A model generated the notes under the pieces. The model saw only the letters and a list, made by a program, of their open reading frames with translations. It was not told where the DNA came from and made no database searches. From Myxococcaceae bacterium JPH2 (GTDB lineage Bacteria > Myxococcota > Myxococcia > Myxococcales > Myxococcaceae): a DNA stretch of 64,000 nucleotides. The position numbers and the translations under genes were made by a program. How positions within the stretch are numbered: position 1 is the first letter of the stretch; every line of letters starts with the position of its first letter. The stretch spans positions 62,001-126,000 of the forward strand of contig JAEMGR010000030.1 of NCBI GenBank assembly GCA_016458225.1. Direction: 5' to 3'. Shown here one piece after another: positions 16,029 to 24,646 of this stretch.

Positions 16029-16976
16029 CTACCCGTCCAGGTCGTGCAGCACGTCGAGCGGCAGCGGCGTCGCGTCCGTCACCGTGCCGTCCATGTCGGT
16101 GGGCAGCGACGACGGATCCACATCGGGAGGCGGGGCGTCATCGCAAGGCGCGGCGACAGGCCGACGCGAGGCAGAGCCCGGAGGCGGTCGCAGCACGGGC
16201 CCCGGTGGGGGCAGGCCCGAGTGGCGGCGCGCGGCCTCCATGAGCGCGTGGTGGTGCCGGTAGCGCGCCTCCACCAGCTTGTGGATGAGCAGCGGTCCAC
16301 CGGGCACGCGCCGCGCGGTGAGCGCCTGGGTGGCCTTGCGCACCGGGTAGCGCACGCGGCGGATCTGCACCCGCCAGCCCTTGGGCGTGAAGGTGAAGAC
16401 GCCGTAGGCGGGGCGCAGGTCACCATCACGGGGAATGCCCGCGCTGGCGACATCGGCGATGAGCATCCGCCCCACGCGGCGGCGATAGGGAAAGTGCAGG
16501 TGCCCGAACGCGCACGCCGCGGCATCCAGGTGCGTGAAGAAGCGCCGCACCGCCTGGTCATCCAGCGTGGGGTCCAGGGACTCTTCGAGGTTGCGGGGAT
16601 TGGCGTGGCAGACGAACAGGTCCTGCCCCTTGCGCGGCGTGTAGCGCACGGAGAAGGGCAGGCCCCCCAACTGCTGCAAGAGCGTGTCGCCGAGCTGATC
16701 CCGCGTCCAGCGCAGCAGCTCCGTCTTCCAGTGGTCCCGCTCGCGGTACGCCCCGCCCAGGTAGTTCCCCGCGAGGTAGCAGTCGGTGTTGCCCATCAGC
16801 AGCGAGTCGCAGCGGCTGGTGAGCAGCTCCACCGTCTCTCGAGGGTGGGCACCGCGCAGCGCCAGGTCACCGGCCGCGACGATGTAGTCGGGGGCGACCG
16901 AGCGCGCGATGTCCTCGAGGACCGCCTCGCAGGCAGGAAGATTGCCGTGTATGTCCGCGAGGATGGCGACCCGCAT
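16029..16976 (-). CDS. Calcineurin-like metallophosphoesterase
   Basis: Predicted cytoplasmic phosphodiesterase/phosphatase, 315 residues. Metal-binding motifs are D8-x-H10 (LADIHGN), GD at 36-37 (AAGDLA), GN at 62-63 (MGNTD), and GHLH later. The N-terminal 220 residues resemble the YfcE/MJ0936 class; the Pro-rich C-terminal 90 residues have no match. The start at residue MRVAIL is chosen because the family begins there and AGGA lies about 11 bases upstream; an ATG four codons earlier (16988) is possible. It follows the PhoR-like kinase by 13 bases and is likely in its operon. Confidence 0.82.
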   Translation of the reverse strand: MRVAILADIHGNLPACEAVLEDIARSVAPDYIVAAGDLALRGAHPRETVELLTSRCDSLLMGNTDCYLAGNYLGGAYRERDHWKTELLRWTRDQLGDTLLQQLGGLPFSVRYTPRKGQDLFVCHANPRNLEESLDPTLDDQAVRRFFTHLDAAACAFGHLHFPYRRRVGRMLIADVASAGIPRDGDLRPAYGVFTFTPKGWRVQIRRVRYPVRKATQALTARRVPGGPLLIHKLVEARYRHHHALMEAARRHSGLPPPGPVLRPPPGSASRRPVAAPCDDAPPPDVDPSSLPTDMDGTVTDATPLPLDVLHDLDG

Positions 16977-16989
16977 GGTCGCGCCCATC

Positions 16990-18345
16990 CTATCCGGTCG
17001 CCGCCTCCGGGGTAGCCGCGGGCAGAAAAATCGTGAAGGTGCTGCCCACGTTCGGCTGGCTCTCCACCTTGATCTCCCCCGCCATGGCGCCCACCAGATG
17101 TTTCACGATGGAGAGGCCCAGCCCCGTGCCGCCCATGTCCCGGCTGCGGCCCTTGTCCACCCGGTAGAATCTCTCGAATATACGATAAAGATGCTTTTGC
17201 TCGATTCCGACGCCGGTGTCCTGGACGCGCACCACGCAGCGGCCATCCTCGAGGGTGCCGTAGACATCCACGCGGCCGCCGGCGGGGGTGTACTTCACGG
17301 CGTTGTCGAGCAGGTTGAGGAGCACCTGCTCGATGGCCCGCTCGTCGCCCTGGGCGCGCAGGTCGGGGGGGACGTGCAGCTCGATGTGCTGTGACTTGCC
17401 CTCGGCCTTGAGCCGCACGGCCTCCGCGGCGCGCGCGGACGCGATGGCCAGGGGGACGCGGGCCTGCTGGAGATGCACCTCACGGGCCTCCAGGCGGGAG
17501 AGCTCGAGCAGGTCCTCCACCAGCTCGGAGAGGCGCTCGGACTGGCGGTGGATGATGTCCACCATCTTGGGGGCCACCTGCGGGTCGTTCAGCGCGCCGC
17601 CCTGGAGCGTCTCGGCGTAGCCGCGAATCGCGGTGATGGGCGTGCGCAGTTCGTGCGAGACGTTGGCGACGAAGTCCTTGCGCACCTTCTCCAGGCGGCG
17701 CAGCTCGGTGACGTCGTGGAAGACGGCGGCGCTGCCGGGCAGGTCCCCACCGAGCGGCGTCACCCGCAGCGACAGGGTGCGGGGGAACAGGCCCTCGAGT
17801 GTCAGCTCCAGCCGCGTGGACTCTCCCTCCCGGCACGCGCGGCTCACCGCGTCGTTGAGGGCCTCGTTGCGGATGAGGGCGAGGGGGCGCTGGCCGATGA
17901 TTCCGCCCGCGGGCTGGTGGAGCAGCTGCGTGAGCGCGTCGTTGTGGCGCACCACGGTGCCCTCGGCATCGGTGACCCAGATGCCCTCGGCCATGCCATC
18001 CAGGACGGCGGTCAGCGTGCGAGCGCCCTGGATGAGCTCCGCGTTGCGCGCGGATAGCTGGGAGTGGAGCGAGTCGATGGCGCCCTCCAGGCTCGTGAAC
18101 TCATCGAGCCGGTCCGACGGCGGGGCCATGGTGGACGTCCCGTCGGCGCGCCCGAGCGTCTTGCGCGCCAGGGCGCGGAGCTGCTGCTCGGACACCTGTC
18201 GGCTCGTCCCCAGCGCGATGGCGGAGCCCGCCAGCGTCACGAGCGACGCGGCCAGCGCGCCTCCCGGCTGACCAAAGAGCGCGAGCAACACGGCCACCAG
18301 CGCGGCTGGAAGCAGCAGCGGGACCAGGAGGGTGCGCAGGGACAT
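16990..18345 (-). CDS. phoR: PhoR-like sensor histidine kinase
   Basis: Membrane histidine kinase of 451 residues. Two hydrophobic helices (about 5-24 and 30-48) with almost no loop between them are followed by a linker, a PAS domain (about 108-215), HisKA with H231 in NVSHELRTPITAIRGY, and the ATPase domain with N-box LLNLLDNAVKYTP, G1 DTGVGI, F-box RIFERFYRVD and G2 GTGLGLSIV. This is the layout of PhoR, which senses phosphate through the Pst complex rather than by a periplasmic domain. The regulator gene lies 6 bases upstream. It could also serve the phoB-like orphan at 4.4-5.1 kb. Confidence 0.87.
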   Translation of the reverse strand: MSLRTLLVPLLLPAALVAVLLALFGQPGGALAASLVTLAGSAIALGTSRQVSEQQLRALARKTLGRADGTSTMAPPSDRLDEFTSLEGAIDSLHSQLSARNAELIQGARTLTAVLDGMAEGIWVTDAEGTVVRHNDALTQLLHQPAGGIIGQRPLALIRNEALNDAVSRACREGESTRLELTLEGLFPRTLSLRVTPLGGDLPGSAAVFHDVTELRRLEKVRKDFVANVSHELRTPITAIRGYAETLQGGALNDPQVAPKMVDIIHRQSERLSELVEDLLELSRLEAREVHLQQARVPLAIASARAAEAVRLKAEGKSQHIELHVPPDLRAQGDERAIEQVLLNLLDNAVKYTPAGGRVDVYGTLEDGRCVVRVQDTGVGIEQKHLYRIFERFYRVDKGRSRDMGGTGLGLSIVKHLVGAMAGEIKVESQPNVGSTFTIFLPAATPEAATG

Positions 18346-18351
18346 GTCGCC

Positions 18352-19032
18352 TCAGGGGGGGCTGAGCTTGTAGCCAACGCCTCGCACCGTCTCGATGATG
18401 TCGCCGGCGGGGCCGAGCTTCTCGCGAAGGCGCTTGATGTGCGTGTCCACCGTGCGGGTGTGGATCTCCGCCTGGATGCCCCAGACATCGGACAGGAGCA
18501 CCTCGCGCGTCTGCACGCGGTCGCTGCGCTCCAGCAGGGTGCGCAGCAGCCGGAACTCCAGCGCGGTGAGCACCACTTCCTCGCCCTTGACGCGCACCTG
18601 ATGCCGCGACGTGTCCAGGCTGATGTCCCCCGCCGAGAGCACCGCCGCGGGCCCTTCCTCCGCGTCCGCGCGGCGCAGCACGGCCTTGACGCGCAGGAGC
18701 AGCTCGCGGACCGAGAAGGGCTTCACCACGTAGTCATCCGCGCCCAGCTCCAACCCCTGGATGCGGTCGGCTTCCTGTCCGCGCGCGCTGACGATGACGA
18801 CGGCGGTCTTCTTGAGGTCGGGATCGCTCTTGAGCATCCGCAGGACCTCGCCGCCCGCGACATCGGGCAGCATGAGGTCCAGCAGGACGAGGTCCGGCGG
18901 GGCGGCGCGAGCACGGGCCAATCCTCCAGCTCCCGTGTTCGACGACTCGGTCTCGAAGCCCGCGGCGCGAAGGTTGTAGTCGACGAGCCCGGCGAGGTCC
19001 TGCTCGTCCTCGATGATCAGGATGCGTGCCAT
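18352..19032 (-). CDS. PhoB/PhoP-like response regulator
   Basis: OmpR-family regulator of 226 residues, first gene of a regulator-kinase pair. The receiver has D8/E9-type acidic residues, phosphoacceptor D52 (LLDLMLPD) and KPF; the winged helix ends with GVGYKLS. It is very similar in layout to the phoB-like gene at 4.4 kb, and the two are clear paralogues. No 11-bp GTGAC repeat is seen upstream, unlike the other copy, so it may not be under the same feedback. Confidence 0.9.
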   Translation of the reverse strand: MARILIIEDEQDLAGLVDYNLRAAGFETESSNTGAGGLARARAAPPDLVLLDLMLPDVAGGEVLRMLKSDPDLKKTAVVIVSARGQEADRIQGLELGADDYVVKPFSVRELLLRVKAVLRRADAEEGPAAVLSAGDISLDTSRHQVRVKGEEVVLTALEFRLLRTLLERSDRVQTREVLLSDVWGIQAEIHTRTVDTHIKRLREKLGPAGDIIETVRGVGYKLSPP

Positions 19033-19102
19033 GTGTCCGGCCCCCCTACCAGAATCCGTGTCGTGCGCTTTGTAGCAAGCCTGCGACGAAACCCCAGCGC
19101 TC

Positions 19103-19130
19103 CGGGCTTGCCCTCTCGCCGGGCAACCCG
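19103..19130 (-). terminator. Bulged hairpin after the lipoprotein gene
   Basis: TTGCCC/GGGCAA (6 bp) extended by CGGG/CCCG across one bulged base, 7-base loop, beginning 9 bases after the stop codon at 19139. No T-run. It probably separates the TPR-lipoprotein transcript from the regulator-kinase genes. Confidence 0.4.
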
Positions 19131-19138
19131 AAGGCCGC

Positions 19139-19636
19139 TCACTGCGCGAGCGTGGGGTCGCAGTCCTGGGCGGCGAGCGTCAGCGGCGCGGCGACCAGCG
19201 TGGCGTTGCGGCCCCCGTTGACCTCTCGGAGGTAGTTGCAGGAGCTGCCCAGGAAGCGCGGCGGGCTGTCCGAGGACAGCGCCTCGATGACCAGGGCGTA
19301 GTCGCGGCCCACGGGCACATCCACCTCCAGCGCCTGGGATGCGCTCTCCAGGTTGACCGGAAAGCGCAGCGCGCGGGCCTGGTGCCCGGAGCCATTGGTC
19401 AGCATGAGGAGGTCGTTGGAGGTCACCTGCCCGGCCAGACAGGTGCGCTGCAGGTCGGCGCAGCTGCGGCGCGAGCCGTCCTTGAGGACGACCACCTGGA
19501 AGGCCCCGAGCTGGCTGGCGGCCGAGGCGCTGACGCGCAGCTCCATGCCCAGGTTTCCACCCGCATCGGCGGACTCGGCGCCGCACGCGGAGAGCCCCAG
19601 GCACAGCACGGCGGAAAGAAAGAGGCGCTTGCTCAT
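19139..19636 (-). CDS. Predicted lipoprotein
   Basis: 165-residue protein with a lipoprotein signal ending in LGLSAC (lipobox Cys at about 18), then a beta-rich domain with paired cysteines (SCADLQRTC, SSCNY, QDC). No family recognised. Its ATG overlaps the stop of the upstream TPR-like gene by 4 bases (ATGA), so the two are made together. Probably on the periplasmic side of an envelope membrane. The longer frame upstream (to 19744) is out of keeping with the lipobox and is rejected. Confidence 0.75.
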   Translation of the reverse strand: MSKRLFLSAVLCLGLSACGAESADAGGNLGMELRVSASAASQLGAFQVVVLKDGSRRSCADLQRTCLAGQVTSNDLLMLTNGSGHQARALRFPVNLESASQALEVDVPVGRDYALVIEALSSDSPPRFLGSSCNYLREVNGGRNATLVAAPLTLAAQDCDPTLAQ

Positions 19637-20547
19637 TGCGGATCCACGCGGACGGTGATGGGGACGCGACCACGCTCCCCCGAGGACGACAGGGCCACGA
19701 CGCCCGCCGTGCCCCCGATGGCGACCGCGCCCACGGCCACCCACAGCCAGGGGCTCTTGTACCAGGGCCGGGAGGTGTCCTCGGCGACGGCCGGAGCCGC
19801 CACGGCCCGGGGCATCACCTGGAACACGAGCGGCTGATACGAGTCCCCGCGTCCGGCCAGCCGGCGCTGCGCCGCGTCCGCGACCTCGAAGTAGTACTCG
19901 ACCTCGTACGAGGTGGGCTCCGCCGGCAGTTCGTAGGCGGGCACCGTCGCGCGGTAGTGCTCCGGCGCGCCACGCTCACGCGAGAAGTCCACCGAGTTGA
20001 AGCCCTGCGCGCCCACGCGCCGGTAGAAGAGGCGCGCCCGGGCGCCGAGCGCCATGTCCTGGATGGTCGCGGTCACCACCACGGGCTCGCCCGGAGTGGG
20101 GTCCGGGATGGGGTCCACCTCCAGTGTGACGGGGCGCAGCCGGCGGCTCTTGATGTCCTCCTTCAGCTTCGCGAACAGCGCTCGAATTTTCGGCGGCGCG
20201 CTGCGGGCCAGCTCGAAGTCCGGACGGGCCTGGAGCAGCTTCTCGTAGGCCGCGCGCGCGAGCGTCTCGTCACCGAGGTAGAGCGCCGTGAGGCCCTGCA
20301 GGCGGTAGAGCTCCACCAGCTGATCATCGGTCACGTCCGGCGCGTCCAGGCCGGCCTGCACCGTCTTCAGGGCCGCCTCGAACTCACCGGCGTCCAGCTG
20401 GGCCCGTGCCTGGGTGATCTCCGGACTCGCGAGCCCAATCTGTGAGAAAGGAAGAGGAGGGTAGAGGGGACGGGCGGAGCTGGGCACGGCGAGCGCCACG
20501 CCCAGAATACAGACACCCACACGCATGCTGGTGGCTTGACGACGCAT
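19633..20547 (-). CDS. TPR-like exported protein with C-terminal membrane helix
   Basis: About 304 residues from the ATG at 20547. A signal-like N-terminus (MRVGVCILGVALAVPSSA) precedes helical TPR-like repeats (QARAQLDAGEFEAALKTVQ, LGDETLARAAYEKLLQARPD), a beta-sandwich-like middle (VVVTATIQDMALGARARLFY), and one membrane helix near the end (WLWVAVGAVAIGGTAGVVAL). This architecture is common in myxobacterial proteins of unknown role. No good ribosome site marks the start; an ATG seven codons later is possible. It is coupled to the lipoprotein gene. Confidence 0.72.
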   Translation of the reverse strand: MRRQATSMRVGVCILGVALAVPSSARPLYPPLPFSQIGLASPEITQARAQLDAGEFEAALKTVQAGLDAPDVTDDQLVELYRLQGLTALYLGDETLARAAYEKLLQARPDFELARSAPPKIRALFAKLKEDIKSRRLRPVTLEVDPIPDPTPGEPVVVTATIQDMALGARARLFYRRVGAQGFNSVDFSRERGAPEHYRATVPAYELPAEPTSYEVEYYFEVADAAQRRLAGRGDSYQPLVFQVMPRAVAAPAVAEDTSRPWYKSPWLWVAVGAVAIGGTAGVVALSSSGERGRVPITVRVDPQ

Positions 20548-20656
20548 CAGTGGGCGGAAAGTACCAGAGGCGTGTCTGGGGGATCCATGGTGGGCGTGAG
20601 CCGACGCGTTACGATGGGGCAACGGGGACACGGAGCCGATCGTGGAATCCGGCGTG

Positions 20657-20685
20657 TTGACTGCAAGGGGGAGTCCCTCTATGTT
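20657..20685 (+). promoter_or_regulatory. Putative sigma-70-type promoter of the yceD-rpmF-plsX-fab operon
   Basis: A -35 TTGACT (20657-20662), 17-base spacer, and -10 TATGTT (20680-20685) lie 30 bases before the yceD start. This is close to the housekeeping consensus and unusually AT-rich for the region. It sits in the 167-base gap between divergent genes. Confidence 0.55.
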
Positions 20686-20714
20686 GCGCGCCCTTTTGCC
20701 TGGAAGCCTTGTAG

Positions 20715-21314
20715 ATGGTCGTAAAGATTGAACAAATCAAAGAGACGGGGCTGACGCTCGACGAGCCCGTGGGTCTCCCTCTGCTGACGGAGGTGCTGGA
20801 GGGCGCGGCGTCCGGCACGGACACCGGCTTTCAGGCGACCGGTCCGTCCACGCTCCACGCGACCTTCCGCAAGGTCAGCGGCGGCGTGCTGCTCGAGGGC
20901 AAGCTCACGGCGCACCTGAAGGCGCCCTGCAAGCGCTGCCTCGCCGACGTGTCGCTCGACCTGCCTGTGTCCTTCCTGCTCAACCTGGTGCCCGCGTCCC
21001 TGGCCCGGGGCGACGACTTCAAGGATGACGACGAGTCCTCCATGGAGAAGAAGGAGCGAGGGCAGGGGGAGTCCGGCGGCTCGTTCGAGTTGGAGTCGGC
21101 GGACCAGCAGGTCTTCGATGGAAAGACGATCGATCTGGATCCGATCGTCCGGGAACAGGTATTGCTCGCGCTCCCGATGAACGCTGTCTGTCGGGAAGAC
21201 TGCCAGGGGCTCTGTGCGCAGTGCGGCCAGAACCTCAATGAGAAGAAGTGCGGCTGTGAGACGAAGGTCGTTGACCCTCGGCTGGCACCGCTCAAGAACA
21301 TCAAGCTGAACTGA
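20715..21314 (+). CDS. yceD: DUF177 (YceD) protein
   Basis: 199-residue DUF177/YceD protein, nearly always found just before rpmF; linked in E. coli to 23S rRNA processing or ribosome assembly. The family core is LKAPCKRCLADVSLDLPVSF, and the C-terminal cysteine cluster is CREDCQGLCAQCG...CGC, a probable metal-binding knuckle. An acidic, charged insert (about 98-130) is present. It lies 58 bases before rpmF. Confidence 0.88.
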   Translation: MVVKIEQIKETGLTLDEPVGLPLLTEVLEGAASGTDTGFQATGPSTLHATFRKVSGGVLLEGKLTAHLKAPCKRCLADVSLDLPVSFLLNLVPASLARGDDFKDDDESSMEKKERGQGESGGSFELESADQQVFDGKTIDLDPIVREQVLLALPMNAVCREDCQGLCAQCGQNLNEKKCGCETKVVDPRLAPLKNIKLN

Positions 21315-21372
21315 CGGTCCCTATGCCCCTCGCAAGGCGCGAGGGGGGACGGGATCGAAGCCGAGGTGAGTC

Positions 21373-21558
21373 GTGGGAGTTCCCAAGAAGCGGACGTCGA
21401 AGATGCGCCGGGATCGCCGCCGGGCGGCCAACAACAACCTGCGGTCGGCCGTGCAGGTCATCAAGTGCGCCAAGTGCAAGGAGCCGGTGCTTCCTCACCG
21501 CGCCTGCGCGGCGTGCGGAACGTACGGCGGCCGAGAGGTCATCGCGACGCAGGCGTAG
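21373..21558 (+). CDS. rpmF: 50S ribosomal protein L32
   Basis: 61-residue L32 with the family start MGVPKKRTSKMRRDRRRAAN (GTG start) and a zinc ribbon of two CxxC pairs (CAKCKE and CAACGTYGG). It is the zinc-binding form. It lies between yceD and plsX as in many Gram-negative bacteria. Confidence 0.96.
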   Translation: MGVPKKRTSKMRRDRRRAANNNLRSAVQVIKCAKCKEPVLPHRACAACGTYGGREVIATQA

Positions 21559-21576
21559 TCCACGGACGCCACGCCA

Positions 21577-22638
21577 GTGCGCCTCGTCCTCGATGCCATG
21601 GGCGGCGATCACGCCCCCGGTGCCGTCGTTGATGGGGGCGTACTGTTCGCGCGGGCCTACCCCGGGCACGAAGTCGTGCTGGTCGGGGATGAGGCCCGCG
21701 TGCGTCCCGTGCTGGAAAAAGCGGAGCCGCCCGAGAACGTCCTCTTCCGCCATGCCTCCGAGGTGGTGGAGATGGACGAACACGCGTCGGCGGCCTTCCG
21801 ACGCAAGCGTGATTCCTCGCTCCGGGTGGGCTTCGAGCTCGTCCGAGATGGCGAGGCGTCCGCGTTGGTGTCAGCTGGCAACTCGGGCGCGGTGATGGCC
21901 GGAGGGCTGCTGACGCTGGGGCGCATCCCCGGAGTCGAGCGGCCTGCCATCGCGGCGCTGTTCCCAGCGCTCAAGGGCGGTGGGCGGTGCCTGCTGTTGG
22001 ACGCGGGCGCCAATGTGGACTGCCGGCCCTTGCACCTGGCCCAGTTCGCCGTGCTCGGCGAGGCGTACGTGCGGATGCGATTGGGCATCGCGCGTCCTCG
22101 CGTGGCGGTGCTCTCCAACGGTGAGGAGCCCTCCAAGGGCACGGTGCTCACCCGCGAGGCGAGCGCGCTGCTGCGCGGCTCCCCGCTGGAGTTCGTGGGC
22201 TACGTTGAGGGCAAGGACCTGTTCTCCGGCGACGTGGAGGTCGTCGTGACGGATGGGTTCACCGGAAATGTCGTGCTCAAGACATCCGAGGGCGTGGGCA
22301 TGGGCATGGCGGGGCTCATGCGGCAGGCCATCGAGAAGCGGGGCGGCCTGCCCGAGAAGCTCGGTGCGCTGCTCCTCAAGCCGACCCTCGCGGGGCTGCG
22401 CCGCGTCATGGATTACGCCGAGTACGGCGGTGCGCCGCTCCTCGGAATCCAGGGCGTGGGCATCGTCGCCCATGGTCGTTCCTCGCCTCGCGCCATCTTC
22501 AACGCGCTCGTCACGGCGCTGCAGGCGGCGCGCGCGGGCATGCAGGAGGAAATGACACGTTGCATTCGCAACGCAGCTGCATGGCTCCCTGCCCAGCAGA
22601 AGGGAAAGAAGGCGACAGACGCTAACGAATCCGATTAG
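21577..22638 (+). CDS. plsX: Phosphate acyltransferase PlsX
   Basis: 353-residue cytoplasmic acyltransferase that makes acyl-phosphate from acyl-ACP for phospholipid synthesis. It opens with the PlsX-typical VLDAMGGDHAPGAVVDG and carries SAGNSGAVMAG, DAGANVDCRP and VVTDGFTGNVVLKTSEG. The start is a GTG 18 bases after rpmF. The C-terminus has about 20 extra basic residues after the core. It leads into fabH. Confidence 0.97.
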   Translation: MRLVLDAMGGDHAPGAVVDGGVLFARAYPGHEVVLVGDEARVRPVLEKAEPPENVLFRHASEVVEMDEHASAAFRRKRDSSLRVGFELVRDGEASALVSAGNSGAVMAGGLLTLGRIPGVERPAIAALFPALKGGGRCLLLDAGANVDCRPLHLAQFAVLGEAYVRMRLGIARPRVAVLSNGEEPSKGTVLTREASALLRGSPLEFVGYVEGKDLFSGDVEVVVTDGFTGNVVLKTSEGVGMGMAGLMRQAIEKRGGLPEKLGALLLKPTLAGLRRVMDYAEYGGAPLLGIQGVGIVAHGRSSPRAIFNALVTALQAARAGMQEEMTRCIRNAAAWLPAQQKGKKATDANESD

Positions 22639-22684
22639 AGAACGATGGCCGAGCGTTGGGTTCCGAAGACACTCCGGAGTTCCC

Positions 22685-23683
22685 GTGGAACGCACCCAAA
22701 TCGTCGGAACCGGTTCGTACGCCCCAGCGCGCGTCCTCACCAATCAGGACTTGGAGCGCCTCGTTGACACCACCGATGCGTGGATTCGAGAGCGCACCGG
22801 CATCGAGGAGCGCCGTCAGGCCGCTCCAGATGAGTCCACGAGCGACATGGCCGTCCAGGCGGCAAGGCCCGCGCTGGCCATGGCGGGGCTCCAGCCCGAA
22901 GACCTGGACCTCATCGTCGTCGGCACCGTGACGCCCGACATGCCCATGCCCTCCTGCGCGGCCTTCGTGCAGGCGAAGCTGGGGGCTCGGCGCGCCTTTG
23001 CCTTCGACGTTGCCGCGGCCTGCTCGGGCTCGCTCTACGCGCTCAGCGTCGCGGACCAGTTCGTGCGCACGGGCCAGGCACGGCGCGCCCTGGTGATTGG
23101 GGCGGAGCTCTTCAGCCGGTCGCTCGACTGGTCGGACCGCAATACCTGTGTGCTCTTCGGCGATGGGGCGGGGGCGTTGGTGCTGGCGCCCGCGTCGGAG
23201 GCGGAGGACTCCGGCCCTCCGCGCGGCATCCTCTCCACGCACCTGCGCACGGACGGCGCCCACGCGGAGATTCTCACCATCCCTGGCGGCGGCTCGCGCA
23301 TGCCCATGACGGAGGAGGTGCTGCACGAGCGGCTGAACACCGTCCACATGAATGGCCGGGAGGTCTTCAAGTTCGCCGTGCGAGCCCTGGTCGACTGCAC
23401 CCAGGAGGCCCTGGCGGCGCATGGGCTCGAAGCGGGCCAGGTGGACCACGTCATTGCGCACCAAGCCAATCTGCGAATCCTGGAGGCGGTGCTGGCTCGG
23501 CTGGAGATTCCGCGTGAAAAGTGCTGGCTCAACCTGCACAAGTACGGCAACACGTCGTCCGCTTCGCTGCCCATTTCCCTGGATGAAGCGCTGCGCGCTG
23601 GTCGCCTGAAGCGCGGGGACATCATCGTGATGATGGCCATTGGCGCGGGGATGACCTGGGGAACCGCGGTGGTGCGCTGGTAG
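22685..23683 (+). CDS. fabH: 3-oxoacyl-ACP synthase III FabH
   Basis: Starts fatty acid chains by condensing acetyl-CoA (or branched starters) with malonyl-ACP. 332 residues. The catalytic triad is visible: C113 (AAACSGS), H259 (IAHQANLRI) and N289 (KYGNTSS). The start is a GTG, 46 bases after plsX. Myxobacteria make much iso-branched fatty acid, so a branched-chain primer is plausible, but specificity is not readable here. Confidence 0.97.
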   Translation: MERTQIVGTGSYAPARVLTNQDLERLVDTTDAWIRERTGIEERRQAAPDESTSDMAVQAARPALAMAGLQPEDLDLIVVGTVTPDMPMPSCAAFVQAKLGARRAFAFDVAAACSGSLYALSVADQFVRTGQARRALVIGAELFSRSLDWSDRNTCVLFGDGAGALVLAPASEAEDSGPPRGILSTHLRTDGAHAEILTIPGGGSRMPMTEEVLHERLNTVHMNGREVFKFAVRALVDCTQEALAAHGLEAGQVDHVIAHQANLRILEAVLARLEIPREKCWLNLHKYGNTSSASLPISLDEALRAGRLKRGDIIVMMAIGAGMTWGTAVVRW

Positions 23684-23707
23684 GACAACAGGAGGTAGGA
23701 CCGCAAC

Positions 23708-24646
23708 ATGTCGAAGGTCGCGTTCGTTTTCCCGGGGCAGGGCAGTCAGGTCGTTGGGATGGGCAAGGATCTCTACGAGGCATTCCCCGAGGCCCGGGCC
23801 GTCTTCGACGCCGTGGATGATGCGCTCGGCGAGAAGCTCTCCACGACGTGCTTCGAGGGCCCCGAAGAGGCGCTCAAGCTCACCGCCAACACGCAGCCCG
23901 CCATCCTGACGGTGTCCCTGGCCGTCCACGCGGTCTTCGCCAAGCGCGGACCCGCGCCGGCCTTCGTGGCGGGCCACTCGCTGGGCGAGTACTCCGCGCT
24001 GGTGGCCGCTGGGGCCATGGGGCTGGCGGATGCCGCCCGGTCCGTGCGCGCGCGCGGCACCTTCATGCAGGACGCCGTGCCCGCGGGCGTGGGGGCCATG
24101 GCCGCCGTGCTTGGCCTGGCGCCTGAGAAGGTGAAGGCCGCGTGTGATGCGGCCGCGCAGGGGCAGGTGGTGTCCCCGGCCAACTACAATTCACCCGAGC
24201 AGACCGTCATCGCCGGAGACGCCGCCGCCGTCGAGCGCGCGGGCGTCCTGTGCAAGGAGGCGGGCGCCAAGAAGGTCATGCCGCTGCCCGTGTCCGCGCC
24301 GTTCCACTGCGCGCTGATGGACCCCGTGAAGCCGCGGCTCGCCGAGGTGCTGGGCCGCGTGTCGCTCTCCGCGCCCCAGGTGCCGGTGGTGACCAACGTG
24401 GAGGCGCGGCCGAACTCGGACGTGGCCCGCGTGGTGCCGCTGCTGCTCGAGCAGGTGAGCGCGCCGGTGCGGTGGATCGAGTGCGTGGAGGCCCTCAAGG
24501 CCGAGGGCGTCACGCGCGTGATTGAGCTGGGGCCGGGCAAGGTGCTGTGCGGACTCGTGAAGCGCATCACGAAGGACATCGAGACGTTCAACGTGGAGAA
24601 CACCGCGACCCTGGACAAGGTGCTCGCGGCGCTGGGGGCGCAATGA
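23708..24646 (+). CDS. fabD: Malonyl-CoA:ACP transacylase FabD
   Basis: Loads malonyl groups on ACP; 312 residues, the normal length. FVFPGQGSQ at the N-terminus and catalytic S91 in GHSLGEYSAL are present, with the second-site His in APFHCALM. A ribosome site AGGAGG lies before the ATG. Its stop overlaps the fabG start (ATGA). Confidence 0.97.
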   Translation: MSKVAFVFPGQGSQVVGMGKDLYEAFPEARAVFDAVDDALGEKLSTTCFEGPEEALKLTANTQPAILTVSLAVHAVFAKRGPAPAFVAGHSLGEYSALVAAGAMGLADAARSVRARGTFMQDAVPAGVGAMAAVLGLAPEKVKAACDAAAQGQVVSPANYNSPEQTVIAGDAAAVERAGVLCKEAGAKKVMPLPVSAPFHCALMDPVKPRLAEVLGRVSLSAPQVPVVTNVEARPNSDVARVVPLLLEQVSAPVRWIECVEALKAEGVTRVIELGPGKVLCGLVKRITKDIETFNVENTATLDKVLAALGAQ

